From: Opitutales bacterium UBA2995 | Lineage (GTDB): Bacteria; Verrucomicrobiota; Verrucomicrobiia; Opitutales; UBA2995 | Reading direction: 5' to 3' | DNA: 17,452 nt | Assembly: GCA_002346535.1 (NCBI GenBank) | Contig: DDZZ01000005.1 | Span: 1 to 17,452 of the forward strand | In this document: positions 14,759 through 17,452 of the stretch, in pieces | How positions within the stretch are numbered: the first letter of the stretch is position 1 | Layout of the letters: every line of letters starts with the position of its first letter | Notes under the pieces: model-generated | What the model was told of the DNA's origin: nothing | The model's input: only the letters and a program-made list of their open reading frames with translations | Databases searched by the model: none | Program-made: the position numbers and the translations under genes

Positions 14759-15906
14759 AGCGCAGCGCGGAGTGTCGCCAGCAAATCGGCGCGACTGACA
14801 GGGATCATGTTGGTGGCGTGGCAGGGATCGTCAAAAGCCTCCTCGGCAAGGAATTCGAGCTTTTCTTCAGCGATTCCGTGGTTAGAGAGCCCAAATCTTA
14901 TCCCAAGTTTTTCAAACCACGAACGGCAACTCGACGATAGGACTTCACCGGCGATGCCGCGTTCCTCGAACAAGTTCTGAACTACGGCCAGGCGCGTTCG
15001 TTGGTCATTGTTGAGAGACTTGGACTCCATAAACTCGATGGAAGCGGGTAGGAGGATTGCATTTGTCAATCCGTGGTGCAATCCGAAGTGAGCGGAGAGA
15101 GGATGGGCGAGCGAATGAATCATCCCCAAGCCCTTTTGAAACGCTGTCGCTCCCATCGTGGCTGCCATCAACATTTTGCCGCGCGCCTCCAGGTCGGTGC
15201 CCTCTTCCACACAGACCGGCAAGTAGTCGAGACAGAGCTTCAGGCTTTCGATCGCGATCCCGTCTGCCATCGGGTGAAAGCCCGGGGCTAGCCACGATTC
15301 CAGGGCGTGGGTGAATGCATCGAGCCCGGTGGCGGCTGTGGTGTGCGGCGGAAGCCCGGTCGTAAGTTCGGGGGCGAGCACGGCGATGTCCGGCATGAGC
15401 GTGGGCGAGAAGAAGATCGTCTTTTTGCAGGTGGCGCGCATGGTCACCACACTGGAGCGGCCAACCTCGCTGCCTGTTCCGGCGGTCGTAGGGATCGCGT
15501 AGACAGGGGGCATCGGATTCGTGATGAGAGAATCGCCGCGTAGACGGTCCTCATACTGCGCGAGCGGGCCGTCGTGAGTTGCCATGAACTTGATCACCTT
15601 TGCCACATCCATCGGGCTACCACCTCCGAGGGCCACAATGGCGTCGCAGCCGTTGTCATTGAAGGCAGCAGCCCCGAGCTCGGTATCCTCCTCGATAGGA
15701 TTCGGGTGAACCTTGTCGAAGACCGTAACCTCAGCGCCGCTGGCGAAGAGGGATTCTGTTACCCTGGCGACCAAACCGAGCTCCACGAGCGTAGCGTCAG
15801 TCACCAGGAGAACGTGTTTGTGTCCGCGATCTGTGATGGACGAGCTGAGCTGATCCAGGGCGCCATCGCCAAAGTAGATGATCGTTGGATAGTTGAATTG
15901 CTGCAT
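14755..15906 (-). CDS. Iron-dependent (type III) alcohol dehydrogenase
   Basis: A 383-residue group III dehydrogenase. The NAD(P)-binding GGGSPMD is at 94-100 and the TTAGTGSE loop at 140-147. The four metal ligands have the spacing of lactaldehyde reductase FucO: Asp196 and His200 in GLDAFTHALES, His264 in GMIHSLAHP, and His278 in GLHHG. Members interconvert alcohols and aldehydes or semialdehydes with NAD(P). Between a gamma-glutamyl ligase and a glutaminase-type hydrolase, it could oxidise a hydroxyalkyl gamma-glutamylamide or reduce an aldehyde made by the FAD enzymes. Some relatives act on phosphonoacetaldehyde or hydroxyethylphosphonate in phosphonate biosynthesis, so a link to region 2 is conceivable. 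The ATG at 15906 follows the ligase by 35 bp. Confidence 0.9.
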   Translation of the reverse strand: MQQFNYPTIIYFGDGALDQLSSSITDRGHKHVLLVTDATLVELGLVARVTESLFASGAEVTVFDKVHPNPIEEDTELGAAAFNDNGCDAIVALGGGSPMDVAKVIKFMATHDGPLAQYEDRLRGDSLITNPMPPVYAIPTTAGTGSEVGRSSVVTMRATCKKTIFFSPTLMPDIAVLAPELTTGLPPHTTAATGLDAFTHALESWLAPGFHPMADGIAIESLKLCLDYLPVCVEEGTDLEARGKMLMAATMGATAFQKGLGMIHSLAHPLSAHFGLHHGLTNAILLPASIEFMESKSLNNDQRTRLAVVQNLFEERGIAGEVLSSSCRSWFEKLGIRFGLSNHGIAEEKLEFLAEEAFDDPCHATNMIPVSRADLLATLRAAL

Positions 15907-15941
15907 GCCTGGCGTCAGGCCCTTTGGAGACCAAATGCGGT

Positions 15942-17300
15942 TCAGATCAGTTCGAAATAGCGCTTCAGCTGCCAGTCATCGACATGTCGCTCGTATTCCC
16001 TCACCTCCCAATTGCGTGAGCAGGCGTAGTGTTCGACAAACTCGGCACCGAAACAATCCGCGGCCTCCGGGCAAGCTTCGAAATCGCGGACGGCATCGCG
16101 CAGATTCGAAGAAAGCTGCAATGAATCAGGCAAGGAGTCTTCAATCTCGTAGGCGTTGCCCTCGACTGGATCGGTCGGCGAGAGGCCTTTCTCGATTCCC
16201 AACAGGCCGGAAGCAATGTTTGCTGCCGCCACCAAGTAGGGATTGCCATCCGCGGAGCCGACGCGAAACTCGAGGCGCTGAGATTTCTCTGAACCGGGAA
16301 TGACGCGCAGGGCGCAGGTGCGATTGTCGATGCCCCATGTCGCGGTGGTGGGCGCCCAGAATCCTTTCACCAGGCGGGTGTAGGAGTTGATCGTTGGTGC
16401 GCTCATCGACAGGAACGGTTTCAGATACTTCTGCTGGCCGGCGAGGTACTGTGTCATAAGCTCGCTCATTTTGTTTGGACCGGTTTGTTCATAGAAGAGG
16501 TTCCTTTCGGTCTCTCGATCGGTAAGCGACTGGTGGAGGTGACCGCTTTGACCGGGGTAGTCCATCGACCACTTTGCCATGAACGTCGCCAGCAGTTCGC
16601 GCTTTTGAAAGAAGACTTTGGAGAACGTCTTGAACAGCGCGGCGGAGTCCGCCATCGCGAGCGCGTCGGTGCAGGAAATCGCCGCCTCCCAGACGCCCGG
16701 TCCCGTCTCGCAATGGAGGCCCTCGAGCGGAAAGCCCATCGCGACGCAATAGTCCATGAATTCGTGGAACAAGTTGGACTCGGCGCTGTTGCGCAACACG
16801 CTGTAGCCGAAGTTCCCCGGCGTCAGGCTGTTCAGTTTTTGGTAGTTCTTCTCCCGGATACTGTCAGGGGTTTCGTTGAACACGAAGAATTCGTACTCAA
16901 AGGCCAGCGTGACGCTGAAGCCCATTCCGTTGGCTTTCTCGAGGACGCGCTTGAGCAGGCTGCGCGGACAGATGGCGTGCGACCCGCCGTCTTCGCCGAT
17001 GAAATCGAGCAAGAAACACGGTGTGCCACCTTCATCTGGAATCCGGCGCTCGGTGCCCGGATCGACTTTATAACGCGCGTCAGGAAAAGCGGTGTGCCAG
17101 CCTGTGAAGCGCGCATTGTCGTAGAGCTGATCGTCGATGTCCCAGCCCAGGACGCAGTCACAAAACCCGGCCCCGCCGTCGAGTATGGATGCAAATTTTG
17201 ACAGGCTGACATATTTGCCGCGGTGGACGCCGTCGATATCCGTGAAGGCGAGTTTCACGCGTTTCACGCCTTCGTTTTCGTATTGCTCGATGAGGTTCAT
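15942..17300 (-). CDS. Glutamine-synthetase-like gamma-glutamylamine ligase
   Basis: A 452-residue class I glutamine synthetase fold. The N-terminal beta-grasp (about 1-95, with KLAFTDIDGVHRGKYV) is followed by the catalytic domain. Metal and substrate residues visible are Glu135 and Glu137 in FEYEFF, Glu198 and Glu205 in HCETGPGVWE, His254 in SGHLHQS, Arg309 after NSYTR, Arg327 in DNRT, and Glu344 in RLEFR. There is no adenylylation Tyr motif and no housekeeping context. The first-gene position with a dehydrogenase and a GATase resembles PuuA/IpuC/GmaS-type ligases, which attach gamma-glutamate to putrescine, isopropylamine, amino alcohols or methylamine using ATP. Ordinary glutamine synthesis is less likely but not excluded. 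Start ATG is at 17300. The amine partner is unknown; an amine from the convergent FAD enzymes is plausible. Confidence 0.88.
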   Translation of the reverse strand: MNLIEQYENEGVKRVKLAFTDIDGVHRGKYVSLSKFASILDGGAGFCDCVLGWDIDDQLYDNARFTGWHTAFPDARYKVDPGTERRIPDEGGTPCFLLDFIGEDGGSHAICPRSLLKRVLEKANGMGFSVTLAFEYEFFVFNETPDSIREKNYQKLNSLTPGNFGYSVLRNSAESNLFHEFMDYCVAMGFPLEGLHCETGPGVWEAAISCTDALAMADSAALFKTFSKVFFQKRELLATFMAKWSMDYPGQSGHLHQSLTDRETERNLFYEQTGPNKMSELMTQYLAGQQKYLKPFLSMSAPTINSYTRLVKGFWAPTTATWGIDNRTCALRVIPGSEKSQRLEFRVGSADGNPYLVAAANIASGLLGIEKGLSPTDPVEGNAYEIEDSLPDSLQLSSNLRDAVRDFEACPEAADCFGAEFVEHYACSRNWEVREYERHVDDWQLKRYFELI

Positions 17301-17322
17301 GATAAAACCCCCACCATGGCGG

Positions 17323-17448
17323 ATGCGCCGCTATAAAGCAAATTCCTTTCCACCCCAAGTCGAGCAACTGGACAACGGAGTTTTTCTCTTCATCGAAGAC
17401 CCTGATCCCTGGGCTTACGATACTGAACCCGTATTCTGGACCGATTGA
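17323..17448 (+). CDS. Short ORF, acidic-aromatic C-terminus, unknown
   Basis: An ATG at 17323 opens 41 codons: a basic start (MRRYKANSFPP), then a regular beta-like and acidic stretch (LDNGVFLFIEDPDPWAYD) and an end rich in Glu, Phe and Trp. Stop is TGA 17446-17448. The amino acid use looks like a real protein, and the DNA is less GC-rich than the island to its left. It is divergent from the glutamine-synthetase-like gene. It may be a small protein, or the C-terminal end of a gene truncated at the island edge. No family recognised. Confidence 0.3.
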   Translation: MRRYKANSFPPQVEQLDNGVFLFIEDPDPWAYDTEPVFWTD

Positions 17449-17452
17449 CTCA

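Noticed and set aside
14207..14980. 257-codon plus-strand open frame
   Set aside because: Antisense to the GATase and the end of the dehydrogenase, both of which have complete catalytic motifs.
16485..17201. 238-codon plus-strand open frame
   Set aside because: Mirror frame of the glutamine-synthetase-like gene in GC-rich DNA; Arg/Val/Glu-rich with no recognisable domain.
1..17452. CRISPR arrays, tRNA, rRNA, complete insertion sequences
   Set aside because: No regularly spaced direct repeats, no cloverleaf-like segments, no transposase motifs and no rRNA-like stretches were seen on reading through.

Overview
The window is bacterial and looks like marine or aquatic Verrucomicrobiota (Opitutales/Puniceicoccales-like). 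That placement is an inference from the kinds of protein families present and from long palindromic intergenic repeats; there is no rRNA or tRNA to confirm it. By eye, base composition falls into two zones. Positions 1 to about 8,250 are AT-rich to moderate. Positions about 8,250 to 17,300 are clearly GC-richer, and the last 150 bases drop again. I see no tRNA, rRNA, CRISPR array or intact insertion sequence.

Region 1 (1-4,478) is a loose collection of single genes: a partial GC-rich reading frame or repeat at the left edge, a small two-helix membrane protein, a short ORF coupled to a secreted Sel1-repeat protein, a small convergent helical protein with a TTG start, a secreted M14 zinc carboxypeptidase, and a divergent secreted PHP phosphodiesterase of the Sb-PDE type. 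Region 2 (4,505-8,032, minus strand) is a tight operon. It holds a PHP phosphoesterase (histidinol-phosphatase-like), PhnW (2-aminoethylphosphonate:pyruvate aminotransferase), a class III PLP enzyme that I read as PbfA ((R)-1-hydroxy-2-aminoethylphosphonate ammonia-lyase), and the first third of a phosphonate-operon HD-domain protein (PhnZ-like). Together they point to catabolism of 2-aminoethylphosphonate and its hydroxylated form to phosphonoacetaldehyde. No phosphonoacetaldehyde hydrolase or dehydrogenase lies in the window.

Between regions 2 and 3 (8,033-8,271) lie an 87-bp palindromic element, a good sigma70-type promoter, and the first ~16 codons of an FAD oxidoreductase that stop making sense exactly where base composition changes. 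I read this as a recombination or assembly junction.

Region 3 (8,272-17,300) consists of two convergent operons. The plus operon has ATGA overlaps between its first three genes: a dimethylglycine/sarcosine-dehydrogenase-like flavoprotein with a GCV_T domain, a 12-helix DUF5690 MFS transporter, and a second FAD oxidoreductase. A SAM methyltransferase broken by an apparent one-base deletion follows after 20 bp. The minus operon encodes a glutamine-synthetase-like ligase, an iron-dependent alcohol dehydrogenase and a class I glutamine amidotransferase-like hydrolase. The set suggests import and oxidative N-demethylation of an amine, with gamma-glutamyl protection, alcohol/aldehyde chemistry and gamma-glutamyl release, analogous in logic to the Puu (putrescine) and Ipu (isopropylamine) pathways. 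The substrate cannot be read from sequence. This is the best candidate for an undescribed pathway here. Its position beside an aminophosphonate operon makes N-methylated 2-aminoethylphosphonates or amino alcohols reasonable substrates to test.
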